Below are positions 7,660 to 15,274 of a DNA stretch of 21,136 nt, piece by piece. The first letter of the stretch is position 1; every line of letters starts with the position of its first letter. The stretch is from contig CAZJBA010000037.1 of NCBI GenBank assembly GCA_964544065.1, positions 1-21,136 on the forward strand, written 5' to 3'. The DNA comes from JAYELX01 sp964544065. Its GTDB lineage: Bacteria; Chloroflexota; Anaerolineae; Anaerolineales; UBA11858. The translations under genes and the position numbers were made by a program. Below the pieces are notes generated by a model. That model was given only the letters and a program-made list of their open reading frames with translations. It was not told the origin of the DNA and ran no database searches.

Positions 7660-8157
7660 TCATCTCCTTTCTTTCATCAATTCAATATCTTCTGCCAGAG
7701 CCTGAAGGTCTTCCTCGTGCTCCAGCTCATCGGTAAGAATTTGCAAAACAATGTCATACGTTACGGGATCGGTATCCCTGGTCAGGCCGATCAAATCCTG
7801 GTAAACATCGATGGCACACTGCTCACCCTTGATGTTTTGCTCCAAGAGCACCTCAACATAAGGGGCATCCGGGACTTCGTAGCCGCAGTTGGTCATCTCG
7901 TACCACATCTCCGGACTGATCGGCGGCGTGCCGCCCAACTGGATGATCCGGGGAGCCAACATCGTGGCGTGGCGGAGCTCATCAGCGGCATGCTCGGTCA
8001 GTTCTGCAAAAACGGCTTCTCGCATCGGGCCCTTGGCCAGTTGCGCGCCGATCCAGTATTGATAGTAAGCCAACCATTCATCGGCAAAAGCTTTGTTCAG
8101 CTTTTCGATGAGAAGATCGGCATCCATGCCGATAATCGAACGTGCTCTCGTTCCCAT
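7660..8157 (-). CDS. DPS-like (DPSL) ferritin, possible thioferritin
   Basis: A 165-residue ferritin-superfamily protein with a bacterioferritin-like dimetal site: E27, E60, H63, E112, E144 and H147 are all in place (ADEW, ADELRH, KGEQC, DELEH). The length and the MGTRARSIIG opening fit the DPS-like (DPSL) group, which uses Fe2+ oxidation to consume H2O2 and stores iron in dodecamers. Two cysteines, C91 and C114, are spaced about as in the thioferritin cysteine pair, with C114 two residues after a metal ligand. AAAGGAG lies 11 nt before the ATG, and an internal Met11 is the alternative start. The gene sits between the peroxiredoxin and superoxide reductase, so a peroxide-defence role is well supported by context. 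The exact subfamily is inferred. Confidence 0.85.
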   Translation of the reverse strand: MGTRARSIIGMDADLLIEKLNKAFADEWLAYYQYWIGAQLAKGPMREAVFAELTEHAADELRHATMLAPRIIQLGGTPPISPEMWYEMTNCGYEVPDAPYVEVLLEQNIKGEQCAIDVYQDLIGLTRDTDPVTYDIVLQILTDELEHEEDLQALAEDIELMKERR

Positions 8158-8205
8158 ATTTGTCCATTCTCCTTTTCCTAAAAAATGAATTCAATCTCAA
8201 GCAGC

Positions 8206-8243
8206 AACCGTGTCTCTTTTTTTGAAGAAACAGAAACACGGTT
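8206..8243 (-). other. Inverted repeat in the peroxiredoxin–ferritin gap
   Basis: AACCGTGT (8206–8213) and ACACGGTT (8236–8243) can form an 8-bp stem in the mRNA with a 22-nt A/T-rich loop. No T-run follows it on the − strand, so it is unlikely to be a strong terminator. It could stabilise the upstream mRNA 3' end or tune readthrough. No good promoter is seen in this 106-bp gap. Confidence 0.4.
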
Positions 8244-8263
8244 GGTCGTCACCTTTTATCCTG

Positions 8264-8860
8264 CTATGGTTTCCAAACTTCCCAGACCTTGCCAACCAGA
8301 TCGGGGCCGGGCTGGAGCGCCGTGTCACCGGGCATCCACCCGGACGGGGTAGCCTCACCCGTCTCGCGGACGTGCTGAAATGCCTTCACCTGGCGAATCA
8401 ACTCTTGGGGATTCCGGCCCACCGGCGGGGTGAGCACTTCCATGGCCTGGATAACACCATCGGGATCAATAAGGAAGCGACCACGCACATTCACGCCAGC
8501 CTCCTCATCGTACACGCCATACACGCTACCAATCCGGCCACCTCGATCGGATACCATCGGGTACGGTATTCCCCCTTCTACCATCTTGGAAAGTTCAGTT
8601 TCGTTCCAAATCTTGTGGCTGAAATGACTGTCTACGCTGACAGACAGGACTTCAACGTCCAACTCCTGCAATTCCGGGTATTTGACGGCAACTGCCGACA
8701 ATTCTGTCGGTCAAACGAAGGTGAAATCACCGGGGTAGAAACAAAGAACAACCCACTTGCCAACATAATCAGACAACTTAACTTTCTTAAAGCCTTCACC
8801 GGCCAAAAACGCATTGGCCTCAAAATCTGGTGCCTTTTGTCCTACACGTGCTACATCCAT
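8264..8860 (-). CDS. Selenocysteine-containing peroxiredoxin (PrxU-like AhpC/TSA), UGA at codon 50
   Basis: A 198-residue AhpC/TSA peroxiredoxin reducing peroxides. TGA (8711–8713) replaces the peroxidatic Cys codon: PxxxTxxC reads P43-GDF-T47-FV-U50-PTEL. The same frame continues without decay to a TAG at 8264 (VSVDSHFSHKIW, GRFLIDPDG, LTPPVGRN). The normal 2-Cys C-terminus GEVCPAxW reads GEATPSGW, so the resolving Cys is absent; C40 is the only Cys in the core. A SECIS-like hairpin follows the TGA. AAAGGAGG lies 5 nt before the ATG at 8860. Another in-frame ATG at 8956 with AAGGAG would add 32 acidic residues including a Cys (VLSCTES), and either or both may be used. It lies between rubrerythrin and DPSL in the oxygen-defence cluster. 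A Cys-to-stop mutation is the alternative but is unlikely, given the exact position, the intact frame and the hairpin. Confidence 0.88.
8674..8710 (-). promoter_or_regulatory. Candidate bacterial SECIS element
   Basis: Directly 3' of the UGA in the mRNA, UUGUCGGC (8701–8694) and GCCGUCAA (8689–8682) pair around the loop AGUU with one U·U mismatch. CCG at +1 to +3 can pair with CGG at +35 to +37 as a lower stem. The apical loop begins 18 nt after the UGA and has G as its second base, which fits the spacing and loop-G pattern known for bacterial SECIS elements. An alternative hairpin, CCGACA/TGTCGG, overlaps it. Confidence 0.7.
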
Positions 8861-8894
8861 TTTTGCCTCCTTTGAGACTATTTTTTCTTGAGAG

Positions 8895-8954
8895 ACTTCT
8901 TCTGGCTTGACAGGACCCGGTGCGGATTCTGTGCAAGATAAAACTTCTTCTGGC
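8895..8954 (-). repeat. 12-bp direct repeat in the peroxiredoxin N-terminal extension
   Basis: ACTTCTTCTGGC occurs at 8895–8906 and 8943–8954, 48 bp apart and therefore in the same reading frame. In the optional N-terminal extension of the peroxiredoxin it encodes PEEV twice. Confidence 0.6.
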
Positions 8955-9011
8955 ATAGAAAGCTCCTTTTTCTCCAAAAGGTTTCACAACTTCCAGGAAT
9001 ACTTTACGCTT

Positions 9012-9515
9012 TCAAAATGCTTTGTATTTATCGTTGGGCACGCCGCAAACAGGGCACTTGTGAGGTGCTTCGCCAATCACGGTGTGACCACACACGGGGC
9101 AAACATGCACCGTTTCTGCGGGGATATCCTCGCCGCTTTCGACGCTGGCTTTGGCATCACCGTACATCCTCTCATGAATCAGTTCAGCTTCACGAGCATA
9201 ATGAAAAGCGCGGATTGCCTTTTTCTCTTCTTGAAGTTTTGCCACGGCATCGAAAGCGGGATACATTTCCGTGTTCTCGTAATTCTCGCCATCGATACCG
9301 GTCTTCAAATTGGTAGCCGTGTCGCCAATACCCTCTAAAACACGCAGATGGTTGGTGGCGTGCACTTTTTCGGCATAAGCGATCGCCCGGAACAAACGAG
9401 CTACTTCAGGATATCCATCCTTTTCGGCTTGCTCAGAAAAGATCAGGTACTTCATATGAGCCATACTTTCACCGGCAAAGGCTTCTTTTAAGTTTGCCTT
9501 CGTCATTTCGTGCAT
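9012..9515 (-). CDS. Rubrerythrin
   Basis: A 167-residue rubrerythrin, a cytoplasmic NADH-linked peroxidase that takes electrons from rubredoxin. The N-terminal four-helix domain carries the diiron ligands (E16 in AGESMAH, E49 and H52 in AEKVHA, plus EAELIHERMY). The C-terminal rubredoxin-like domain has two CPVCG knuckles for the Fe(Cys)4 centre. The ATG at 9515 has GAGGT about 7 nt upstream and matches the usual MTKANLKEAFAGES beginning. An 18-codon in-frame extension to 9569 has no comparable ribosome site and is rejected. The gene lies about 50 bp after the flavoprotein gene; a TACTAGTA palindrome in that gap has no known role. Identity is secure. Confidence 0.96.
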   Translation of the reverse strand: MHEMTKANLKEAFAGESMAHMKYLIFSEQAEKDGYPEVARLFRAIAYAEKVHATNHLRVLEGIGDTATNLKTGIDGENYENTEMYPAFDAVAKLQEEKKAIRAFHYAREAELIHERMYGDAKASVESGEDIPAETVHVCPVCGHTVIGEAPHKCPVCGVPNDKYKAF

Positions 9516-9565
9516 AAATTTACCTCTTTGATGTGTACTAGTATTTTCGTGAATAAATTGGCAGA

Positions 9566-10780
9566 TCAAGAGAGCAACGAACGCAAATCAAAATCATCAG
9601 CCAACAAATTGTTTTTGTAAGCAGATACATCACGTTCAGATTTGATCAGCTTTTTCAGGACACCGATGTTGGTCGTGTCACCAAGCAATATGGACCCAAC
9701 GATTTTGCCATCGCACAGAACTAAGCGTTGATAAACACCCGTTGAGGAATCAGCCTGGCGCAGGATACCGAATCTCGTGCCCGAGGCGGTTGCATCACCC
9801 AGGCAAGTCAAATCAACACCGACGACTTTGAGCGTCGTGGAGCGGAGCGTGCCGTTGTAGGTCGCGCTTCCAGGCTCGACCATGTTGGCCGCGGCGATTC
9901 GGGCTTGCTCAATCGCCGCGGGGATGATTCCATAGGTGACCCCCTCAAACTCGGTCACGTCACCAGCGGCATAGATATCTTCAGCGCTGGTAGCCATGTG
10001 CTGATCAACGACAACTGCTCGGTTGACGTCCAGACCAGCGTCTCGAGCTAATTCAACGCGCGAGCGGATCCCGGTCGAAACCAGCACCATCTGACAATCG
10101 ACGACGCGTCCATCTTTGGCTCGAACGCCGGTAACCTGTCCATTCCCCAAGATGGTCTCGGTTTCCGCGCCTGTCAAGAACTGCAAGCCTTGACCTTTCA
10201 ACAAGGTTTGGAGCACGCGAGCTCCCTGTTCATCTAACTGACGCGGCAGAAGGTAAGGAGAAAATTCAATCACGGTTACATCCAAACCGGCCGTTTTCAA
10301 GGCCCGGGCTGTTTCTAGACCGAGTAAACCTCCACCGATCACAGCTATCGCCGAACTATGGCGGGCATACTCTTTAATTGCTAGAGCATCTTCCAAGGTG
10401 CGTAATACAAAAACCCCCTCTTTTTCGACACCGTCAATTGGGGGCACAAAAGGACGCGCTCCCGTGGCCAGAAGCAAACGATCATAATCAACCGTGCTGC
10501 CATCTGCCATCTTCAGGCGATGCGATTCAGGTTCTATCGCCGTGACACAAACATCGAGATGGATCTGTATACCCTTGTCGGTATACCATTCCATGGGGCG
10601 GAAAAAGAGATCGTCTTTCTCAATGTTACCAGCGATGAACTCCCACAATCTCGGGCGCTGATAGTACGGATACCTCTCACTTGCGAGGATATGCACATCA
10701 GCGCCTTCGTTCGCTGACATAACAGCCTGAGCGGCCAGTATGCCAGCGACACCGTTTCCTATTACAACATGTTTTACCAT
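9566..10780 (-). CDS. FAD-dependent NAD(P)H:rubredoxin oxidoreductase-like protein
   Basis: A 404-residue flavoprotein of the pyridine nucleotide-disulfide oxidoreductase class I fold, without the redox-active Cys pair. It has the FAD loop GNGVAG near residue 8, TGARPFVPP, the NAD-binding GGGLLGLE near residue 150, and IYAAGDVTEF for FAD. This matches rubredoxin reductases and nitrite reductase-like NAD(P)H oxidases. It lies 6 bp after the flavodiiron protein gene and in the same direction as rubredoxin. It therefore most likely transfers NADH electrons to rubredoxin, feeding the flavodiiron protein, rubrerythrin and superoxide reductase. A GGGGA Shine–Dalgarno overlaps the end of the upstream gene. 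The family is secure; the rubredoxin partner is inferred from context. Confidence 0.9.
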   Translation of the reverse strand: MVKHVVIGNGVAGILAAQAVMSANEGADVHILASERYPYYQRPRLWEFIAGNIEKDDLFFRPMEWYTDKGIQIHLDVCVTAIEPESHRLKMADGSTVDYDRLLLATGARPFVPPIDGVEKEGVFVLRTLEDALAIKEYARHSSAIAVIGGGLLGLETARALKTAGLDVTVIEFSPYLLPRQLDEQGARVLQTLLKGQGLQFLTGAETETILGNGQVTGVRAKDGRVVDCQMVLVSTGIRSRVELARDAGLDVNRAVVVDQHMATSAEDIYAAGDVTEFEGVTYGIIPAAIEQARIAAANMVEPGSATYNGTLRSTTLKVVGVDLTCLGDATASGTRFGILRQADSSTGVYQRLVLCDGKIVGSILLGDTTNIGVLKKLIKSERDVSAYKNNLLADDFDLRSLLS

Positions 10781-10786
10781 TCTTTT

Positions 10787-11965
10787 CTATTCCCCTAGAT
10801 CGGCGTGTTTTTCTGCGATCACATCCGCCAATTGATCCAGCGCAGCAAAATCCTCCTCGGTGGGAGCACCCTTAATCAAAACCGGGTCTAATTGCTCTGC
10901 CTTGATCAATGACGTCATTTCGGTCAATTGCTTGGCCATTTTGCCACCCCAGCCGTAAGAGCCAATCATTGAGATGAATTGGGTCTTTGGACGAATGGCG
11001 TTGGCCACATAAACCGGATAGATAAGTTTGGGATGAGCGCCCGTCAGGAACGTGGGCGAACCGACGACCAGCGTAGCGGCATCCACCAGGGCCATGGCCA
11101 ATTCACCAATGTCAGCAAGTTCCATGTTGAAGCGATGCACTTTGATACCATGGTCAACCAACGCTTCGACCAAATGATCGACCATCGTTTCCGTACTGCC
11201 GTGCATCGAGACATACGGCAGCACAACAGCGTTCTTAGGCTCGCCATTGACCCATTCATCATAGGCATCCAAAATAAAATCTGGATCATCGTAAATGGGA
11301 CCGTGGCTGGGAGCAATCAAGGAGAACTCGTAGCCTTCGAGTTTCTGCAGGTGCCCCTTGATGATCTTGCGGAACGGCATCATGATTTCGGCGTAATAGC
11401 GTTTGGCCGAATCATAGAGTTTGGCGTCCGTGTTACCATACAGATCCGTGGTGGCAAGATGGGAACCAAACAAATCGCAGGGAAAGAGAATCTGATCCTC
11501 TTGCAAGTAGGTCAACATCGTTTCCGGCCAATGCACCCAGGGGGCATGAATAAATTCAAGCGTTCGATCACCCAACGAGAGGGTCTCCCCATCCTCGACG
11601 GTGATAAAGTTGGCCCCATCGGCCACACCTAAATCGATCAGCATGGCTTTACATTTCTCCGTACAAACAATGGGTGCATCAGGATACAACGCCAGAATCT
11701 TCGGGAGTGTACCTGAGTGATCTTGCTCGGCGTGATTGGCGATGACATAATCGATTTTCGTATTCAATTGTTCAAGACGGCCAAGAAGAACATGCGACAT
11801 TTCAGGGTCTACTGTATCAACGAGGGCCGTCTTTTCACTCCCCTGAACAACATATGAATTATAGCTGGTACCATCAGGGAGTGGGATGAGCGCATCAAAC
11901 AGCTCCCGGTCCCAATCCAGGGCACCAACCCAGTAAACACCAGATGTAATTTTTCTAGGTTTCAC
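10787..11965 (-). CDS. Flavodiiron protein (rubredoxin:oxygen oxidoreductase, FprA-like)
   Basis: A 392-residue class A flavodiiron protein that reduces O2 to water (or NO to N2O) in the cytoplasm. The metallo-beta-lactamase domain has every diiron ligand: H78, E80, D82 (NHAEQDH), H145 (WVHWPE), D164 (FPCDLFG) and H221 (APSHGP). The C-terminal flavodoxin domain starts near residue 248 and contains the FMN phosphate loop SMHGSTETM. Start is GTG at 11963–11965 with GAGGTG upstream. The start region follows the rubredoxin stop by 12 bp, so the electron donor is co-transcribed. Identity is secure. Whether O2 or NO is the preferred substrate cannot be read from sequence, but the peroxide and superoxide neighbours favour O2. 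Confidence 0.96.
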   Translation of the reverse strand: MKPRKITSGVYWVGALDWDRELFDALIPLPDGTSYNSYVVQGSEKTALVDTVDPEMSHVLLGRLEQLNTKIDYVIANHAEQDHSGTLPKILALYPDAPIVCTEKCKAMLIDLGVADGANFITVEDGETLSLGDRTLEFIHAPWVHWPETMLTYLQEDQILFPCDLFGSHLATTDLYGNTDAKLYDSAKRYYAEIMMPFRKIIKGHLQKLEGYEFSLIAPSHGPIYDDPDFILDAYDEWVNGEPKNAVVLPYVSMHGSTETMVDHLVEALVDHGIKVHRFNMELADIGELAMALVDAATLVVGSPTFLTGAHPKLIYPVYVANAIRPKTQFISMIGSYGWGGKMAKQLTEMTSLIKAEQLDPVLIKGAPTEEDFAALDQLADVIAEKHADLGE

Positions 11966-11977
11966 TACAACACCTCA

Positions 11978-12139
11978 CTATTCCAATTTTTCAAACATAT
12001 CCTTCCCCACACCACAAATGGGGCAAACCCAATCATCGGGTATATCTTCAAAAGGGGTACCAGGTTCAATCCCACCATCGGGGTCACCCTCTTCAGGGTC
12101 ATAAATATAACCACATGCTAAACATTCCCATTTTTCCAT
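11978..12139 (-). CDS. Rubredoxin
   Basis: A 53-residue rubredoxin read directly from the − strand, beginning MEKWECLACGYIYDP and containing DDWVCPICGVGKDMFEKLE. The two CxxCG pairs (C6, C9, C39, C42) bind one iron. It shuttles single electrons from the NADH-dependent flavoprotein to the flavodiiron protein, rubrerythrin and superoxide reductase. AAAGGAG (12146–12152) is 6 nt upstream of the ATG. This is the first gene of the oxygen-defence cluster and is separated from copA by 74 bp that include a weak hairpin. Length and sequence are typical of the family and identity is secure. Confidence 0.97.
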   Translation of the reverse strand: MEKWECLACGYIYDPEEGDPDGGIEPGTPFEDIPDDWVCPICGVGKDMFEKLE

Positions 12140-12184
12140 CGTAATCTCCTTTATCGAAAAAATTTGACAAAATACGTTTTCTAA

Positions 12185-12201
12185 GAGCCGCTTTCGGGCT
12201 C
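12185..12201 (-). terminator. Weak hairpin between copA and rubredoxin genes
   Basis: GAGCC(C)G and CGGCTC form a stem of about six base pairs with one bulge, 13 nt after the copA stop, followed only by TTAGAAAA. It may be a weak terminator allowing some readthrough into the rubredoxin operon. No consensus promoter is evident in the 74-bp gap. Confidence 0.35.
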
Positions 12202-12213
12202 ACATAACCCCAA

Positions 12214-14697
12214 TCACGACTGTTTAAATTCTGGCCGAATATCTGCTCGGCGTAACAAATTAGCATTTGTGACCACTGTCACGGAGCTAAACGCCATGGC
12301 AATCTCGGCCAAAACGGGGTGCATCATCCCCAGAATAGCCAGGGGAATCATGACAACGTTGTAAAAGAAGGCCCAGAATAATCCCTGCACGACTTTGTTG
12401 AACGTAGCTCGGGAAAGCGTGACGGCGCTAACAACGCCAGAAAGTTCGCCGCGCACCAGGGTAATATCAGCGGCTTCGATAGCAATGTCCGTTCCGCTGC
12501 CGATGGCGATGCCGACGTCTGCCTGGGTCAGCGCGGGCGCGTCGTTGATGCCATCGCCTACCATGGCAACCAAACCATCTGTGTCCGCTTGTAATTGCTG
12601 AACCTGGACCAATTTATCTTCGGGCAACACCTCAGCCAACATGCGATCGATGCCCACCTGATCGGCAATGGCTTGCGCCGTGCGCTGATTATCGCCCGTG
12701 ATCATCACCGTCTGTAAACCGATTTCGTGCAAAGCGCGAACGGAATCGAGAGCGTCTTCTTTGAGTGTGTCGGCCACAGCCAACAAGCCCAACAATTCGC
12801 CCCCTACAGCGACGAGCATAACCGTCTTGCCTTCTTCTTCAAGGCGGCGCATGTCGGCTTCCAACCCCACGATGGCGACACCGCCGTCGGCGAGCAATTT
12901 GCGGCTGCCGACCAAGGCTGGCTTGCCATCGATCAAACCCTGAACGCCCTTGCCGCGAATCGCCTTGAAGTCGGTCAGATCGCCGAGTTCGACACCTTTG
13001 GATTCGACATGAGCGACGACGGCTCTGCCCAGAGGGTGCTCGCTGCCTTTTTCTAGCGAAGCAGCCAAACGCAAGAGAACATCTTTGGTTACGTTAGCAT
13101 TGGGGTTGACGATCTGATCGGTGACCTCCGGTTCTCCCTTGGTGAGGGTGCCCGTTTTATCGAAGACGACTGTGGTGACATCCCGCATGGCCTGAATAGC
13201 TTCACCGGACCGAATCAGGATTCCGTTTTCGGCGCCGATACCGCTTCCGACCATCAAGGCCGTTGGTGTGGCCAACCCCAACGCACACGGACAAGCGATC
13301 ACCAAGACCGAAACGGTCGTGATCAACGCCAGAGTAAACCGGCCCAAGTTCGGGTTAACCCAGGGGAGAATATTGGCCGCCCATGCCGCAACGGGTCGCA
13401 ATGTCCCCGGGAAAAGGAACCAGGCTAAAAAGGTAAGCAAGGCAATCACAAGGACGATGGGCACAAAAACGGCCGTTATCTTGTCGGCAAAAGCCTGGAT
13501 GGGCACTTTGGTCCCTTGAGCCTGCTCAACCAGCCGCACAACTTGAGCCAAGAAGGTGTCTTTACCCACGCGCGTCGCCCGTACTTTGAGTAGTCCATCC
13601 TGGTTAACGGTTGCGCCAATGACCTCGTCGCCGGCCGCCTTGTTGACAGGCATGGATTCACCCGTGGCCATGGCTTCATTGACGGCGCTTTCTCCCTCGA
13701 TCACGACGCCATCAGTTGGGATTTTTTCGCCAGGTCGAACGACCATGACATCACCGACTTCAACAAGGTCAATGGGAATCTCTTTTTCGACGCCATCGAC
13801 GAGGACGCGCGCATTTTTGGCGCCCAACTCCAACAGCTTGCGGATCGCCTGCGAAGCCTGGCCTTTGGCCCGGGCCTCGACATACCGACCGGTCAGGTGA
13901 AAGGCCATAATCATGGCCGAGACACCAGCATAAGTTGGAATCGGAGAAAAGAAGGTGGCGATGCCGGTCAAGAACGAGGCGCCGCTTCCCAACGCGATCA
14001 ACGCGTCCATGTTGGGAGTACCATGGAGGGAAGTCCGCCACGCGGCCACATAGGTGCGGCGTCCAACCCAGAAGAGAACCGGGGCCGCCAAAAGCAGCAT
14101 CCCCAACTTGAAAATCATCTCATTGGGCCAGGGAATCCCAAAAAACATCTCCGGGATCATCCACAACATAATCGGGATCGTAAAAGCCCAGGCCAACAAA
14201 AAACGTCGCCGAGCAGCTTTCATCTTTCGCTCTTCGCGAGAAAGCTGCTCGGTTCCTGTTTGCTCTTCGGTTGGCACAACGACCTGATACCCCGCTTCGG
14301 CAACAGCGCGCCGAAAATCGGGCATCCCGGCCACAGAAGGAATGTACTCCACCGTGGCTTTCTCGGCCGGCAAATTCACATTTGCGCTGACCACCCCCTC
14401 GAGGTTGGACAAAGCCCGCTCCACGCTTGAGGAACACCCGGCGCAGGTCATCCCCTCGACGCCAAAGGTCGCCGTTTCAACAGCGACCTGATAACCGGCA
14501 TCATGGACCGCTTTTTGAAAGGCGTCCAACTTGACCAGATTGGGATCATATTGCAAGGCAGCTTCTTCTGTTGCCAGGTTGACGACAGACTCGCTGACGC
14601 CCTCCGTGCCCTCAAGCGCTTTCTGGACATGAGCAACACAACTGGCGCAAGTCATCCCCTGAATAGGAAGTTTAACTGTTTGCTTTTCTTTGGACAT
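12214..14697 (-). CDS. copA: Copper-exporting P1B-type ATPase
   Basis: At 827 residues this is a full CopA, exporting Cu+ from the cytoplasm with ATP. Two N-terminal HMA domains have GMTCASC (C17, C20) and GMTCAGC (C85, C88). The transmembrane metal motif is C469-P-C471, the phosphorylated Asp is D513 in DKTGTLTKGE, and the ATP-binding HPLG and the hinge GDGINDAP follow. FYN in TM7 and MAFSS in TM8 fit the Cu+ subgroup. AGGGA lies 5 nt before the ATG, and the gene is 25 bp after the ferritin gene, so it probably belongs to the perR–ferritin transcript. No copper chaperone or CsoR is present nearby. Copper removal would protect the Fe–S and diiron enzymes encoded downstream. Confidence 0.96.
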   Translation of the reverse strand: MSKEKQTVKLPIQGMTCASCVAHVQKALEGTEGVSESVVNLATEEAALQYDPNLVKLDAFQKAVHDAGYQVAVETATFGVEGMTCAGCSSSVERALSNLEGVVSANVNLPAEKATVEYIPSVAGMPDFRRAVAEAGYQVVVPTEEQTGTEQLSREERKMKAARRRFLLAWAFTIPIMLWMIPEMFFGIPWPNEMIFKLGMLLLAAPVLFWVGRRTYVAAWRTSLHGTPNMDALIALGSGASFLTGIATFFSPIPTYAGVSAMIMAFHLTGRYVEARAKGQASQAIRKLLELGAKNARVLVDGVEKEIPIDLVEVGDVMVVRPGEKIPTDGVVIEGESAVNEAMATGESMPVNKAAGDEVIGATVNQDGLLKVRATRVGKDTFLAQVVRLVEQAQGTKVPIQAFADKITAVFVPIVLVIALLTFLAWFLFPGTLRPVAAWAANILPWVNPNLGRFTLALITTVSVLVIACPCALGLATPTALMVGSGIGAENGILIRSGEAIQAMRDVTTVVFDKTGTLTKGEPEVTDQIVNPNANVTKDVLLRLAASLEKGSEHPLGRAVVAHVESKGVELGDLTDFKAIRGKGVQGLIDGKPALVGSRKLLADGGVAIVGLEADMRRLEEEGKTVMLVAVGGELLGLLAVADTLKEDALDSVRALHEIGLQTVMITGDNQRTAQAIADQVGIDRMLAEVLPEDKLVQVQQLQADTDGLVAMVGDGINDAPALTQADVGIAIGSGTDIAIEAADITLVRGELSGVVSAVTLSRATFNKVVQGLFWAFFYNVVMIPLAILGMMHPVLAEIAMAFSSVTVVTNANLLRRADIRPEFKQS

Positions 14698-14722
14698 TGT
14701 ATTCCCTATTGTAGGGTCAGGC

Positions 14723-15235
14723 TTACTCGGCTTCTACCTCAGCCGGGGGTTGCCTTTGCCCTAACTCCCGATCTAACATTAGTATAGCATGAGTATTGTC
14801 GCCGACAAGCTTAAGATTTTCGACGACTTCGCCAACATGCTGCTCCTCTTCAACCTGCTCGTCGATGAACCACTGCAAGAATGTTTGGCTGGGATAATCC
14901 TTCTCTTCGATGGACATGGCATACAACCGATTGATGTCACCAGTGATTTTCTGCTCGTGCGCCAGGGCAGCTTCGAAGGCGGCCAAGGGAGAAGCAAACT
15001 CGACCTCGGGCTGGCCAATCGGTTGGAGCTCGACGCGCCCACCGCGGTCATTGATATAGTCATAGAAGCGGAAGGCGTGGGCCATCTCCTCTTCGTACTG
15101 CATCTTCATCCATTGGGCAAAGCCGGGGTAATTTTCGGCATCGAAATAGGATGCCATGGATAGATAAATATAGGCCGATTCGATCTCGTGTTGGATCTGA
15201 TCGTTCATGGCTTGTTGGATCTTTTCTTTAAACAT
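14723..15235 (-). CDS. Non-haem ferritin
   Basis: A 170-residue bacterial ferritin (FtnA-like) that oxidises and stores Fe2+ as a ferrihydrite core in the cytoplasm. The ferroxidase residues E17, E50 and H53 sit exactly where they do in E. coli FtnA, with further ligands in AHEQ (about 94) and DEQVEEEQHV. The C-terminal tail is Gln/Pro/Glu-rich and variable. AAGGAG lies 6 nt before the ATG. It is 39 bp downstream of the PerR-type gene and 25 bp upstream of copA, so the three genes probably share the perR promoter. Ferritin under a peroxide sensor fits limitation of Fenton chemistry. It is distinct from the DPS-like ferritin at 7660–8157. Confidence 0.95.
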   Translation of the reverse strand: MFKEKIQQAMNDQIQHEIESAYIYLSMASYFDAENYPGFAQWMKMQYEEEMAHAFRFYDYINDRGGRVELQPIGQPEVEFASPLAAFEAALAHEQKITGDINRLYAMSIEEKDYPSQTFLQWFIDEQVEEEQHVGEVVENLKLVGDNTHAILMLDRELGQRQPPAEVEAE

Positions 15236-15274
15236 GTGTTCTCCTTGTAAATGTGCTGTTAGAGTTAGTAAGAC

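Noticed and set aside
8264..8977. Two separate genes, a frameshifted gene, or a pseudogene in place of one peroxiredoxin
   Set aside because: Both halves are in the same frame (start positions 8977 and 8701 differ by a multiple of 3), the only interruption is a TGA at the catalytic Cys codon, and a SECIS-like hairpin follows.
11966..12213. Second Fur/PerR box ahead of the rubredoxin gene
   Set aside because: Only a half-site-like TTTATCGA is present, overlapping the ribosome binding site; this is too weak to call.
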